This document shows positions 51,400 through 58,967 of a stretch of 64,000 nucleotides of DNA, one piece after another (position 1 is the stretch's first letter; every line of letters begins with the position of its first letter). This DNA is from Pseudomonas serbica (lineage in GTDB: Bacteria > Pseudomonadota > Gammaproteobacteria > Pseudomonadales > Pseudomonadaceae). The DNA is taken from the NCBI RefSeq assembly GCF_028823535.1, contig NZ_JAQIYM010000007.1, positions 1 through 64,000 of the forward strand. Direction: 5' to 3'. The notes beneath the pieces were generated by a model that saw only the letters and a program-made list of their open reading frames with translations, did no database searches and was not told the origin of the DNA. Made by a program: the position numbers and the translations under genes.

Positions 51400-51540
51400 G
51401 TCACCCCGTTATGGTGGCTGTGCGTGGGGCACTTCGGTGCGCCGGGTTCCTTGATCCCTGGTCTGCTAACCCGCGTACAGTCGCCACCCATTCCGTTTAG
51501 CAGCGACGAGTGGCGACTCCACCGACCAAGGAGTTTCACC
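51400..51540 (+). promoter_or_regulatory. Structured 5' leader of the DUF6124 gene
   Basis: Upstream of the ATG are two clear hairpins: GGGCACTTCGGTGCGCC (a TTCG tetraloop) near 51426-51443, and a perfect nine-base stem AGTCGCCAC / GTGGCGACT (51479-51519) enclosing about 22 bases. The second hairpin ends just before AAGGAG. I recall similar leaders in front of other DUF6124/DUF3077 genes in Pseudomonas, which would make it a conserved regulatory RNA; this needs comparison to confirm. Confidence 0.5.
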
Positions 51541-51858
51541 ATGCCCAAGCCCAGCCCCAATCCCCCCGAATCAGAATCCGAAAATCCTCCTTCCAACCTC
51601 CATCTAAAACCCGCCCTCCTGAAAACCACCACACCCCACAACCCCAGCTCAATGTTCCTCATCGCCCCAGACATCAGCACCGAAGACCTGCTGGCGCACG
51701 CCTGCGAATCCCTGGCGTCCGCCAGCATCATGGCCAGCGATTTCGCGACATTCGTGGACGGACCACAACGCAGCATGTTGCTGGGCATCCAGCAGGTGAT
51801 CATGCTCGCCGACCTGGCGGTAAACCGCGCGCTGGATAATCTCGATCCGCAGGGCTGA
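51541..51858 (+). CDS. DUF6124 family protein
   Basis: A 105-residue Pseudomonas-specific small protein, starting at ATG 51541 with AAGGAG upstream. A Pro/Ser-rich, disordered N-terminus of about 35 residues is followed by the family core: MFLIAPDISTEDLLAHACESLASASIMASDFA, GPQRSMLLGIQQVIMLADLAVNRALD. No function is known. It is enclosed by inverted copies 1 and 2 of the structured repeat, which makes it the only plausible gene in the interval between csgG and the curlin genes. Confidence 0.8.
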   Translation: MPKPSPNPPESESENPPSNLHLKPALLKTTTPHNPSSMFLIAPDISTEDLLAHACESLASASIMASDFATFVDGPQRSMLLGIQQVIMLADLAVNRALDNLDPQG

Positions 51859-51896
51859 GCACAGGCTCACTCCCACATGGATCTACGGCAGCTCCA

Positions 51897-52311
51897 GGGG
51901 AAATGCGTATGGCTCACGATCAGGTCGGCGCGTAGGCCGCCTTGCTTTGGCTTTTGATATGGCTTTTGATCTTGATTTTCTTGCCCCATCGAGAGGTCGA
52001 GTGGAGGTTCTGCGCAGTGGGTAAACCGGCATGGATGCCGGTTTAGCCGCGCTGGGCCAAGGATGGCCCATCGCGGCGGGCCCACGGAGCAGGACCGGAG
52101 CGAGGGTATGCCGAGCCACAGCGAGGCACCGAACGCCAGGGGCAAGAGCCCTTGGTTACTTGGGGCCGGGCGGCGTTCCGTTCTTCCAAGTGACTCGCTG
52201 TAAGAGCGAAACCCTAAGTGGCCGTTACCGCAGGAATGGATATGTACTCCGACAACAAATAACAGGTCGGCTGTCAGGCCGCCTTCGCTGGCAAGCCAGC
52301 TCCTACAAGGG
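51897..52311 (-). repeat. Structured intergenic repeat, copy 2 (inverted relative to copy 1)
   Basis: Nearly the whole unit of copy 1 in reverse orientation, with the hairpins GGCATGGATGCC and TGGGCCAAGGATGGCCCA conserved. It has an insertion of about 17 bases (CCGGGCGGCGTTCCGTTC) relative to copy 3, shared with copy 4. Confidence 0.8.
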
Positions 52312-52692
52312 AATGCGTTCGCCTGAAACCAGGTCGGCGCGTAGGCCGCCTCGCTTTGGCTTTTGATCTTGATTTTCTTGCCCCATCGTGAGGCCGAGTG
52401 GAGGTTCTGTGCAGTGGGTAAAACGGCATGGATGCCGGTTTAGCCGCGCTGGGCCAAGGATGGCCCATCGCGGCGGGCCCACGGAGCAGGACCGGAGCGA
52501 GGGTATGCCGAGCCACAGCGAGGCACCGAACGCCAGGGGCAAGAGCCCTTGGTTACTTGGGGCTCTTCCAAGTGACTCGCTGTAAGAGCGGAACCCTAAG
52601 TGGCCGTTACCGCAGGAATGGATATGTACTCCGACAACAAATAACAGGTCGGCTGTCAGGCCGCCTTCGCTGGCAAGCCAGCTCCTACAGGG
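52311..52692 (-). repeat. Structured intergenic repeat, copy 3
   Basis: A full unit directly following copy 2 in the same orientation. It is nearly identical to it over most of its length but lacks the 17-base insertion. It ends in a REP arm (GCTGGCAAGCCAGCTCC). Confidence 0.8.
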
Positions 52693-52944
52693 GGACGCGG
52701 TCGCTTGGGATCAGGTCGGCTCGCAGGCCGCCTTGCTTTGGCTTTTGATTTTCCTTGTCCCACCGAATGTCAGGGGCAAGAGCCCTTGGTTACTTGGGGC
52801 CGGGCGGCGTTCCGTTCTTCCAAGTGACTCGCTGTAAGAGCGAAACCCTAAGTGGCCGTTACCGCAGGAATGGATATGTACTCCGACAACAAATAATAGG
52901 TCGGCTGTCAGGCCGCCTTCGCTGGCAAGCCAGCTCCTACAAGG
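52692..52944 (-). repeat. Structured intergenic repeat, copy 4 (internally deleted)
   Basis: The two ends of the unit are present, but the central hairpin region is missing: the TTGATTTTCCTTGTCCCACC end joins directly to CAGGGGCAAGAGCCCTTGG. It shares the 17-base insertion with copy 2. It ends in the REP arm at about 52920-52940. Confidence 0.75.
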
Positions 52945-52990
52945 TTGTGTCGTCCAAAAAATGAAGGTGTGATCGCCTGTTTACAGGCAT

Positions 52991-53030
52991 GAAAAAACCG
53001 CAACCCTCCCTCAAGGGCCGCGGTTCTTTC
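52991..53030 (-). terminator. Rho-independent terminator of the curlin operon
   Basis: Read on the minus strand, AACCGCGGCCCTTGAGGGAG runs into GGTTGCGGTTTTTTC. The AACCGC/GCGGTT stem with an inner CCCTTGAGGG hairpin and six Ts lies just after the large curlin's stop codon. Confidence 0.8.
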
Positions 53031-53041
53031 ACCCCGCGCGC

Positions 53042-54496
53042 TTACTTCTGCATCACAGTCGCACTGTTAGCCGTACCAAACTGCTGCACGTTCGCCGTTT
53101 GTGCCATGCCACTCTGGTTCACGCTGGTGATGTTGCCAGTCCCCCCCTGGGTCACATACGCCACGTTCATGGTGTCCGCCTGCTTGATGGTGATCATGTT
53201 GTCTTCGCCATACAGCTGCGTGGTGAACGCCTGGTTGCCGGTGCCTTCCTGGTCGACGTTGGTGGTGTTGTTGGTGCCGGTGCTGCTGCCCTGGGTCAGG
53301 TTGTTGGTGCCGCGCTGGTCGGCGATGAGGATGTTGTCGGTGCCGTTCTGGTCGAAGTACAGCTCGTTGTAGGAATCGGCCTGGGTGACCGTGGTTTTGT
53401 TGCCGACGCCTGACTGGTTGGTGGTCATGACGTGGCCGGTGTTTTTCTGGGTGAAGTTGGCGACGTTGCCGTTGCCGTTCTGGTTGACGGTGGCGCGCTG
53501 GTTACTGCCGAACTGGCCGCCCATTTGCGTGACCGGCCCTTTCCAGTTGCTGGCGTAGACCTTGTTGTCGTTGCCCACGGAAGTGGCGTTGAGCACCTGG
53601 CCGGTGCCGGTCTGGTAGGTGAAGTGGATGTTGCCGGTGCCCTGTTGATTGAGGGTCACGGTCGAGCCCAGGGACTCGAACTGGTCGGCATAGATCGCGT
53701 TGAGGTCACCTACCTGGATCACCTGGGCCACGTTGTTGTCGCCGAAGCTCTGGTCGACGATGGTCTCGTTGGTCTGGCCGTTCTGGTCGATGGTGGTTTT
53801 GCTGGCGACTTGGGTGTCCTGCCAGACTTCGCTGCCGTTGCCGTCGCCGATCTGGTTGATGGTCAGGTTGCCGCCGTCGCCGTAGCGCTGGTCACCGTAG
53901 GCATAGTTGGTGCCGCCGGACTGGGTGATGTCGATCTGGCCGTTCATGTGGCCGATCTGTTCGGCGGTGCCGTAGTTGGCGGTGCCGTACTGGATGATCA
54001 CCGCGTTGTTGGCCGTGCCCAGCTGGATCTGTTCGATGTTGGCTTCGTTGCTGTCGCCATACTGGTAGGTTTTGCCGGAAGAGTTTTCCTGGCTGTCCTG
54101 GTAGATGAACGAGAAGTTGCCGGTGCCTTCCTGTTGTTGCAGGATCTGGCCGCCGCCGACCCCGATCGACTGGCTGGCATGGCTGGTGTTGGTATCACCG
54201 ATCTGTTTCTGGGTGATGGTGCTGTTGTTCTCGAACAGTTGCTCGGCGTAGCCGGCGTTGTAGTTGCCGCTCTGGTTCTGCTCGATGGTGCTGGTGGCAT
54301 TGTCCTGCACGGCGGCCGCATCGTTGCCCGCACCCGACTGGTTCTGGGTGGCGGTGCTGAACGGTGCCGAAATCTGCTTCACGTCGGCGATGTTGGTGTC
54401 ACCGAACTGGTTTTGGGTCGACACGCTGTCGTCGGCCAATGCTTGAGCACTGACGATGACCAGGATGGCGGCGGTGAGGGGCGTCAATTTGAACAT
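53042..54496 (-). CDS. Giant curlin-repeat protein (CsgA-like amyloid subunit)
   Basis: A 484-residue secreted protein with a signal peptide (MFKLTPLTAAILVIVSAQALA). The whole mature part consists of more than twenty curlin-type repeats of the pattern x-Q-x-G-x-x-N-x-A-x-x-x-Q (for example QNQSGAGNDAAAVQ, DQNGTDNILIADQ, QGGTGNITSVNQ). E. coli CsgA has five repeats in about 150 residues, so this subunit is unusually long. It should be exported by the CsgG pore encoded on the facing strand and form surface amyloid. It is the last gene of the minus-strand operon. Confidence 0.9.
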   Translation of the reverse strand: MFKLTPLTAAILVIVSAQALADDSVSTQNQFGDTNIADVKQISAPFSTATQNQSGAGNDAAAVQDNATSTIEQNQSGNYNAGYAEQLFENNSTITQKQIGDTNTSHASQSIGVGGGQILQQQEGTGNFSFIYQDSQENSSGKTYQYGDSNEANIEQIQLGTANNAVIIQYGTANYGTAEQIGHMNGQIDITQSGGTNYAYGDQRYGDGGNLTINQIGDGNGSEVWQDTQVASKTTIDQNGQTNETIVDQSFGDNNVAQVIQVGDLNAIYADQFESLGSTVTLNQQGTGNIHFTYQTGTGQVLNATSVGNDNKVYASNWKGPVTQMGGQFGSNQRATVNQNGNGNVANFTQKNTGHVMTTNQSGVGNKTTVTQADSYNELYFDQNGTDNILIADQRGTNNLTQGSSTGTNNTTNVDQEGTGNQAFTTQLYGEDNMITIKQADTMNVAYVTQGGTGNITSVNQSGMAQTANVQQFGTANSATVMQK

Positions 54497-54523
54497 GATG
54501 AAACCTCCAGGTGGTGCAGTGCT

Positions 54524-54985
54524 TTAGCGATACTGGGTGACCGATACGCTCATTCCATTTCCTGCCTGGGTCACAGCGCTTTGCTGACCCGTGCCGGCCT
54601 GGACAATGCTGGCGTCGTTGTTGTTGCCGTTTTGAGATATCTGCGCGCGGTTGTGGCTGCCGGTTTGGGTGATGGACGCGGCGTTGCCGGAACCTTGCTG
54701 GTTGATCAATGCCATCAGGTCGCTGCCTTGCTGCAGGATGTAGGCTTCCTGATTGCTGCCCGACTGCACGATCTGGCCGAGCAGCGACTGGCCGTTCTGT
54801 TGCAACAGCGCGACGTTGGCCTGGCCGTTCTGGTCGATCAGGGCTTGCTGGCCCACCGGGGGTGGCAGCTCGCCGAGGTCGCCACCCGGACCCAGGTCGT
54901 CGTTCTCCATCAAGTCGTCGGCGCGCACGCCTGCACTGCTGCAGAGCAGAAGCAGGCAGAGCAGGGCGGCGGTCGGCGTTTTCAT
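54524..54985 (-). CDS. Short curlin-repeat protein (CsgB-like)
   Basis: A 153-residue secreted protein: signal peptide ending near AGVRA, an acidic linker (DDLMENDDLGPGGDLGELPPP), then five to six curlin repeats (LIDQNGQANVALLQQNGQ, QTGSHNRAQISQNGNNNDASIVQ). The size and repeat number are those of classical CsgA/CsgB; next to the giant curlin it is more likely the nucleator or minor subunit, which cannot be proven from sequence. It lies 28 bases upstream of the large curlin gene. Confidence 0.88.
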   Translation of the reverse strand: MKTPTAALLCLLLLCSSAGVRADDLMENDDLGPGGDLGELPPPVGQQALIDQNGQANVALLQQNGQSLLGQIVQSGSNQEAYILQQGSDLMALINQQGSGNAASITQTGSHNRAQISQNGNNNDASIVQAGTGQQSAVTQAGNGMSVSVTQYR

Positions 54986-55045
54986 GGCGTTGTCCTTTGG
55001 TGAGAGGCTTGCCCCATCAGCCAGCCTGGCCGATGGGGCGAGGGC

Positions 55046-57295
55046 TCAGTTCGAGATCACCTGCACTGTGCGCACAGTGCCTTGGGAAGAGGTGATGGTG
55101 GCTGTCGGGTTCGCCGACGGAATCACCGTGGTCGAGTTGCTGACGGTCAGCCTCCAGCGTCCGGTCAGTGGCACCGTGGTGCTACCCAGGGTCACCAACC
55201 CGGTCGGCGTGGTCACCTGGACGGTGATGGTGTTGCCGGTGGTCACCGATGAAGTCCCCGAGATGTCCCAGTTGAAGCGGTTGTTGGAACGGGCCGTCAC
55301 CGTCGCCGCCGTGACCGTGAAGGTTTCCGCGGCTGGCCGTGGCGAGACTTGCACCGTCACCGTGGCCGGTGTGGTCGCCTGGGCGCCGAAGCTGTCCCGG
55401 GGAACGTAGGTGAAGGTCGTGGTGAACGCCGTGGTGACCGTGGCCGGAGGGGTGTAGGTCAGGACGGTGCCGTTGCTGGTCACCGAGCCGCGAGTGGCCG
55501 GTGGTTGGGTGAAGCTGGCGATAGCGAGCGGCACGTTGCCTTCCGGATCGGTGTCGTTGGCCAGCACGTTGATCGGGATCGATACACCCAGGGTCGCAAT
55601 GGCGTCGTTGACGGCTACCGGAGGCTGGTTAGGCGCCACGGTAATGGTCACGGTCGTCGCAGCGTTCGCAGCCAGTCCTTTGGCGTCTTGCGCCTTGTAG
55701 GTGAAGGTCGTGGTCAGCGGTGCATTGACTACGGCGGGCGGGGTGTAGACGACGGCCGTGGTTCCGTTCAAAGCCACGGTGCCCTGCTCGGCGGCCGGTT
55801 GAGTCAATGCCGTGATGGTTAGCGGGGTGTCGCCGTCCGGGTCGTCGTCGTTGGTCAGCAGGTTGAGGGTGATCGGTACGCCGAAGGTGGTGCTACCGCT
55901 GTCGGCAACGCCAACCGGTGCCTGGTTCTCACCGGTATCCGGTGCCGTACCGACTACCACCACGGCCTCGGTGTCGCTGCCGCCAGCGGCAGATTTGATG
56001 GTGACGGTGGCGGGTGGCTGCATCAGATCGGCCACGGTCAGGCGTTGCAGGGTGCCGGATTTCGTCAGGCGTCCGAAGCCCTGGGCGACCATGTCCGGCA
56101 CCACCACTTCGTCAGACGAGGTGGCCTCGATCAGCAGGCTATGGTTGCTCCAGCTGTACCGCGCGGTCTGGACTTTCACCACGTCGGAGACTTTGCTCGA
56201 CGCCGCCGTTGGCCGGGTGGTGCCACTCGGGTTGGTCGCGGTGACGACTACCACTGGAGGAACGGTGGTGCCCGTCAGGCGATGGCCGAAGAACTGGCCA
56301 TTGTTGTCGCCGAGCATGTTGGTCAGGCAAGGCGTCTGTGGGGGGCCAGGAACCAGGGCCACGGTTTCGCGGAAGCACAGGCTCGAACCGTTGGCTGATT
56401 TGCCAAAGACTTCTACCCGGGTGCTGCTGGTGCCCGGACCTGAAGAGGTGCGACGGTAAGTGGCACGGCCGATTTCTACCGGGGTTTGCGCACGGTTGTC
56501 GAGGACCTTGCCGGATACGGTGAAGAGACTGGTCTCGATGGTCCCGGCCGGGCCCTGGATGCGCAGGAAGTTGGTGTTGTTGGGGCTGCCGGTGACGGCC
56601 TCGGTGAGGTTCGGGTCGCCGACGAAGGTTTCAACGGCGCCGGTGTCCGGGTTCACTTCGGTGTACGGGCCGTTGACGCTGCGCAGGAATGGCCCGACTT
56701 CCCCGTTGAGGGCACCGGAGAAGTTGCCCGGTGCGCCGATGCCAATGTCGCGGGTGATGTTGATCGCCCGCCGGCCCGGTGCGGTGACGTTGACCGTTTC
56801 CACGCCGTACGGGTGGGTGATGATGTAGGTCCCGGCGACCGGCACGTTCACCCGCAGACGAATCCGCGCGAAGCTTGCCTGGTCGCCGTCGACAGGATTT
56901 TCCGCGGCGAATGCCGCTTCGATCCCGGCCACATAGGCATCCACGCCGTAGCCGCCGACATCGGCGATGCTGGTCTCGGCGAGAAACCAGAATGTCTCTG
57001 GTGGCCAGTTATCCGGGAACACCATCGGCAGGGTATCGTCGAAAACCCCGGGTTCGGGATTGAGGATGCACATGTAGGCTGGCGCGCCAGGAGCGCCGGG
57101 TGCACGGGTGCTGGTTGCCCTCGACTGGCACAGTTCCAGCGACAGCAGGTTGCTGTCCTGATACCACATGGGGAATTTCCCCGTGGCAAAGGTGTAGGGG
57201 CCGGGGTCGACGGCACTGAGTTGCGCGAATGCGCTGCCGGACAGCGAGAGCGTCAGCCCTAGCGCGTTGAGCGCGAAGCGTGGCCACTTGTTCAT
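55046..57295 (-). CDS. Secreted protein with DPGPY-type N-terminal domain and two bacterial Ig/cadherin-like domains
   Basis: A 749-residue exported protein; ATG 57295 has AGGAGG four bases upstream. After the signal peptide a domain of about 270 residues begins AVDPGPYTFATGKFPMWYQD and includes GAPGAPAYMCIL, GVFDDTLPMVFPDNWPPETFWF and THPYGVETV. A middle region follows, then two tandem repeats (about residues 475-670) of the Ig/cadherin-like Big_9 type: NLLTNDDDPDGDTPLTITALTQP and NVLANDTDPEGNVPLAIASFTQP. The N-terminal domain is shared with the next upstream gene. Family function unknown. Operon context suggests an extracellular partner of curli or of the metal oxidase. Confidence 0.8.
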   Translation of the reverse strand: MNKWPRFALNALGLTLSLSGSAFAQLSAVDPGPYTFATGKFPMWYQDSNLLSLELCQSRATSTRAPGAPGAPAYMCILNPEPGVFDDTLPMVFPDNWPPETFWFLAETSIADVGGYGVDAYVAGIEAAFAAENPVDGDQASFARIRLRVNVPVAGTYIITHPYGVETVNVTAPGRRAINITRDIGIGAPGNFSGALNGEVGPFLRSVNGPYTEVNPDTGAVETFVGDPNLTEAVTGSPNNTNFLRIQGPAGTIETSLFTVSGKVLDNRAQTPVEIGRATYRRTSSGPGTSSTRVEVFGKSANGSSLCFRETVALVPGPPQTPCLTNMLGDNNGQFFGHRLTGTTVPPVVVVTATNPSGTTRPTAASSKVSDVVKVQTARYSWSNHSLLIEATSSDEVVVPDMVAQGFGRLTKSGTLQRLTVADLMQPPATVTIKSAAGGSDTEAVVVVGTAPDTGENQAPVGVADSGSTTFGVPITLNLLTNDDDPDGDTPLTITALTQPAAEQGTVALNGTTAVVYTPPAVVNAPLTTTFTYKAQDAKGLAANAATTVTITVAPNQPPVAVNDAIATLGVSIPINVLANDTDPEGNVPLAIASFTQPPATRGSVTSNGTVLTYTPPATVTTAFTTTFTYVPRDSFGAQATTPATVTVQVSPRPAAETFTVTAATVTARSNNRFNWDISGTSSVTTGNTITVQVTTPTGLVTLGSTTVPLTGRWRLTVSNSTTVIPSANPTATITSSQGTVRTVQVISN

Positions 57296-57330
57296 GATGC
57301 CTCCTGATGCGGATCTGGGCATGAGAGCGT

Positions 57331-58677
57331 TCATTGCACGATGACCACTTCTTCGGTGTCGCCGCCGCCATTGGATGACGCCACGTGAACCTTGGCCGGT
57401 GGAATCGGCGAGATGCCGGTCGACAGGGATTTCACCGCGCCTTCGCCGATGAGGGCGCCGATGGCGACACCGGTGCCGGTGGTGACGGTGAGGACCGGTG
57501 GCGATGTTTCATCGCTGGTCGAAGCCACGACAGTGATCTGGCCGTTGCTCAGGCTGTACTCGGCCCGGGAGATCACCACCAGATCGGTCAGCGGCATGGA
57601 CACGGAGGTTGGTGTGCTGGTGGGAATGGCCAGGTGGTTGTCAGCGGTCAGCGTCAGGCTGCTCGGCAGCGTCGGGTTGGTGGAGGATTGCGCGTACCAG
57701 TGGCCGGTCGTGTCGGCTTCGGTCAGGTTCAGCACCGGGCTGTTGCTGTCCAGGGTCACAGTGGCCGGTGGCGGTGGGGCCATGACGAACACATCCTGCT
57801 GGGCCACCGGTGCGCTTTCACCGGCTATGCGTGAGTAGGTGCTGCGCTCGGCAATGATCGGAGTGGGGCGGACCACCGTCGACAACTTGCCGGAAATGGC
57901 CATCACGGTCGTACGCAAGTCCAGCCCATTAGGCCCTTCGATGCGGATGTAGTTGGTGTTGTACGGGCTGCCGGTGAAGGCCTCCGACAGGTTTGGATCG
58001 CCCACGAATTGCTCGGCTTGACCAGTGACCGGGTTGGTCTCGGTATAGGGGCCGTTGACGCTGCGCAGGAACGGACCGATGTCGCTCTTGAGTGCGCCGT
58101 CATAGTTTTTCGGCGTGCCGATGCCGATGTCCCGGGTCATGTTGATCGCGCGGCTGCCACCGGCGGGAACGTCGAAGATGTCGACGCCGTAGGGGTGGGT
58201 GATGGTGTAGACGCCGGCGGTGGGCACGTCGACCCGGATGCGGATACGGCCAAAACTGACCTGGTCGCCTTCTTTCGGTTCTTCGGCGGCGAAGGCGGCT
58301 TCCACGGCGCTGACATAGGTCAGGTCGATGCCCCGGGCGGCATCGACGATGGAGCCGTCGCCGGTAAACCAGAACGCTTCATCGGGAAAATTGGTCGGGA
58401 AAACGATGGGCTGTGTATCGTCGAAAACACCGGGAACGGCGCCTAGAAGGCACATGTAGGACGGCGTGCCAGGAGCGCCGGGAACCCTGGAACTGACAGC
58501 TTTTGTCAAGCACAGGTCAAGGGTTCGGCCATGGCTGTCCTGATACCAGGAAGCGAAGCCACCCGTGGCTGGCTGGTAGGGACCAGGATCTACAGCAAAC
58601 AGCGCAGCCTGGGCAGCGCCTTGGGCCAGAGCACTCACGATCAGGGCGATCGCGGTTTTGGACAGTAAAGGGTGCAT
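57331..58677 (-). CDS. Secreted protein with DPGPY-type N-terminal domain (short paralogue)
   Basis: A 448-residue exported protein. I start at ATG 58677, preceded by GAGGG, because it gives a signal peptide (MHPLLSKTAIALIVSALAQG); the open frame extends further upstream without start signals. The domain from residue 28 to about 290 is paralogous to that of the downstream protein (FAVDPGPYQPATGGFASWYQD, GAPGTPSYMCLL, GVFDDTQPIVFPTNFPDEAFWF, THPYGVDIFDV). The C-terminal part differs, lacks the Ig-like repeats and ends in NGGGDTEEVVIVQ. First gene of the minus-strand curlin operon. Confidence 0.78.
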   Translation of the reverse strand: MHPLLSKTAIALIVSALAQGAAQAALFAVDPGPYQPATGGFASWYQDSHGRTLDLCLTKAVSSRVPGAPGTPSYMCLLGAVPGVFDDTQPIVFPTNFPDEAFWFTGDGSIVDAARGIDLTYVSAVEAAFAAEEPKEGDQVSFGRIRIRVDVPTAGVYTITHPYGVDIFDVPAGGSRAINMTRDIGIGTPKNYDGALKSDIGPFLRSVNGPYTETNPVTGQAEQFVGDPNLSEAFTGSPYNTNYIRIEGPNGLDLRTTVMAISGKLSTVVRPTPIIAERSTYSRIAGESAPVAQQDVFVMAPPPPATVTLDSNSPVLNLTEADTTGHWYAQSSTNPTLPSSLTLTADNHLAIPTSTPTSVSMPLTDLVVISRAEYSLSNGQITVVASTSDETSPPVLTVTTGTGVAIGALIGEGAVKSLSTGISPIPPAKVHVASSNGGGDTEEVVIVQ

Positions 58678-58736
58678 GAGTATTCCCTCTATCAGAGTAC
58701 CTGCCCCTTGGAAATGGGTCAGTTGGGAGGTCTTCG

Positions 58737-58751
58737 GCAACTCCCATGCCA
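58737..58751 (-). promoter_or_regulatory. Sigma-54 (-24/-12) promoter of the DPGPY-protein/curlin operon
   Basis: On the minus strand TGGCATGGGAGTTGC matches TGGCACG-N4-TTGC with one mismatch and ten bases between GG and GC. It is 60 bases upstream of the ATG at 58677. Its -24 half is identical to those of mnxG and the receiver operon. Confidence 0.72.
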
Positions 58752-58837
58752 ACCGTAGAAAATGTCGGTGCGAGCCCCGGTACATAGAGGTTTGTGACGC
58801 GCTCGCGCAGGGAATCGCAAATGACCGGGCGGGCCTC

Positions 58838-58855
58838 TTTCCCCAGCTTTGGGGG
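58838..58855. promoter_or_regulatory. Inverted repeat (putative UAS) between the curlin operon and the sensor kinase gene
   Basis: TTTCCCCAGCTTTGGGGG has the C-tract, N6, G-tract form of the other elements and is about 120 bases upstream of the predicted minus-strand transcription start. It is also about 115 bases upstream of the kinase start codon, so it could serve both directions. Confidence 0.6.
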
Positions 58856-58967
58856 TAGATGGGGGCGGCGGGGGGACTGGGGAATCGGGGGAGGAGTAGG
58901 ACCCAGCGTCGGGCAATCTGCTGGCAGTGCGCTATAAACCTATAGGGGTTTTGCGGGAACACTGTCC

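Noticed and set aside
50766-52944. Repeat cluster considered as a CRISPR array or insertion sequences
   Set aside because: Units are about 250-430 bases with internal hairpins, not short repeats with unique spacers, and no transposase or cas gene is present. Small frames inside recur with the repeat and lack ribosome binding sites.
58860-58967. A sigma-54 promoter directly in front of the sensor kinase gene
   Set aside because: TGGCAGTGCGCTATAA near 58932 lacks GC at the -12 position, so the spacing rule fails; the kinase promoter remains unassigned.
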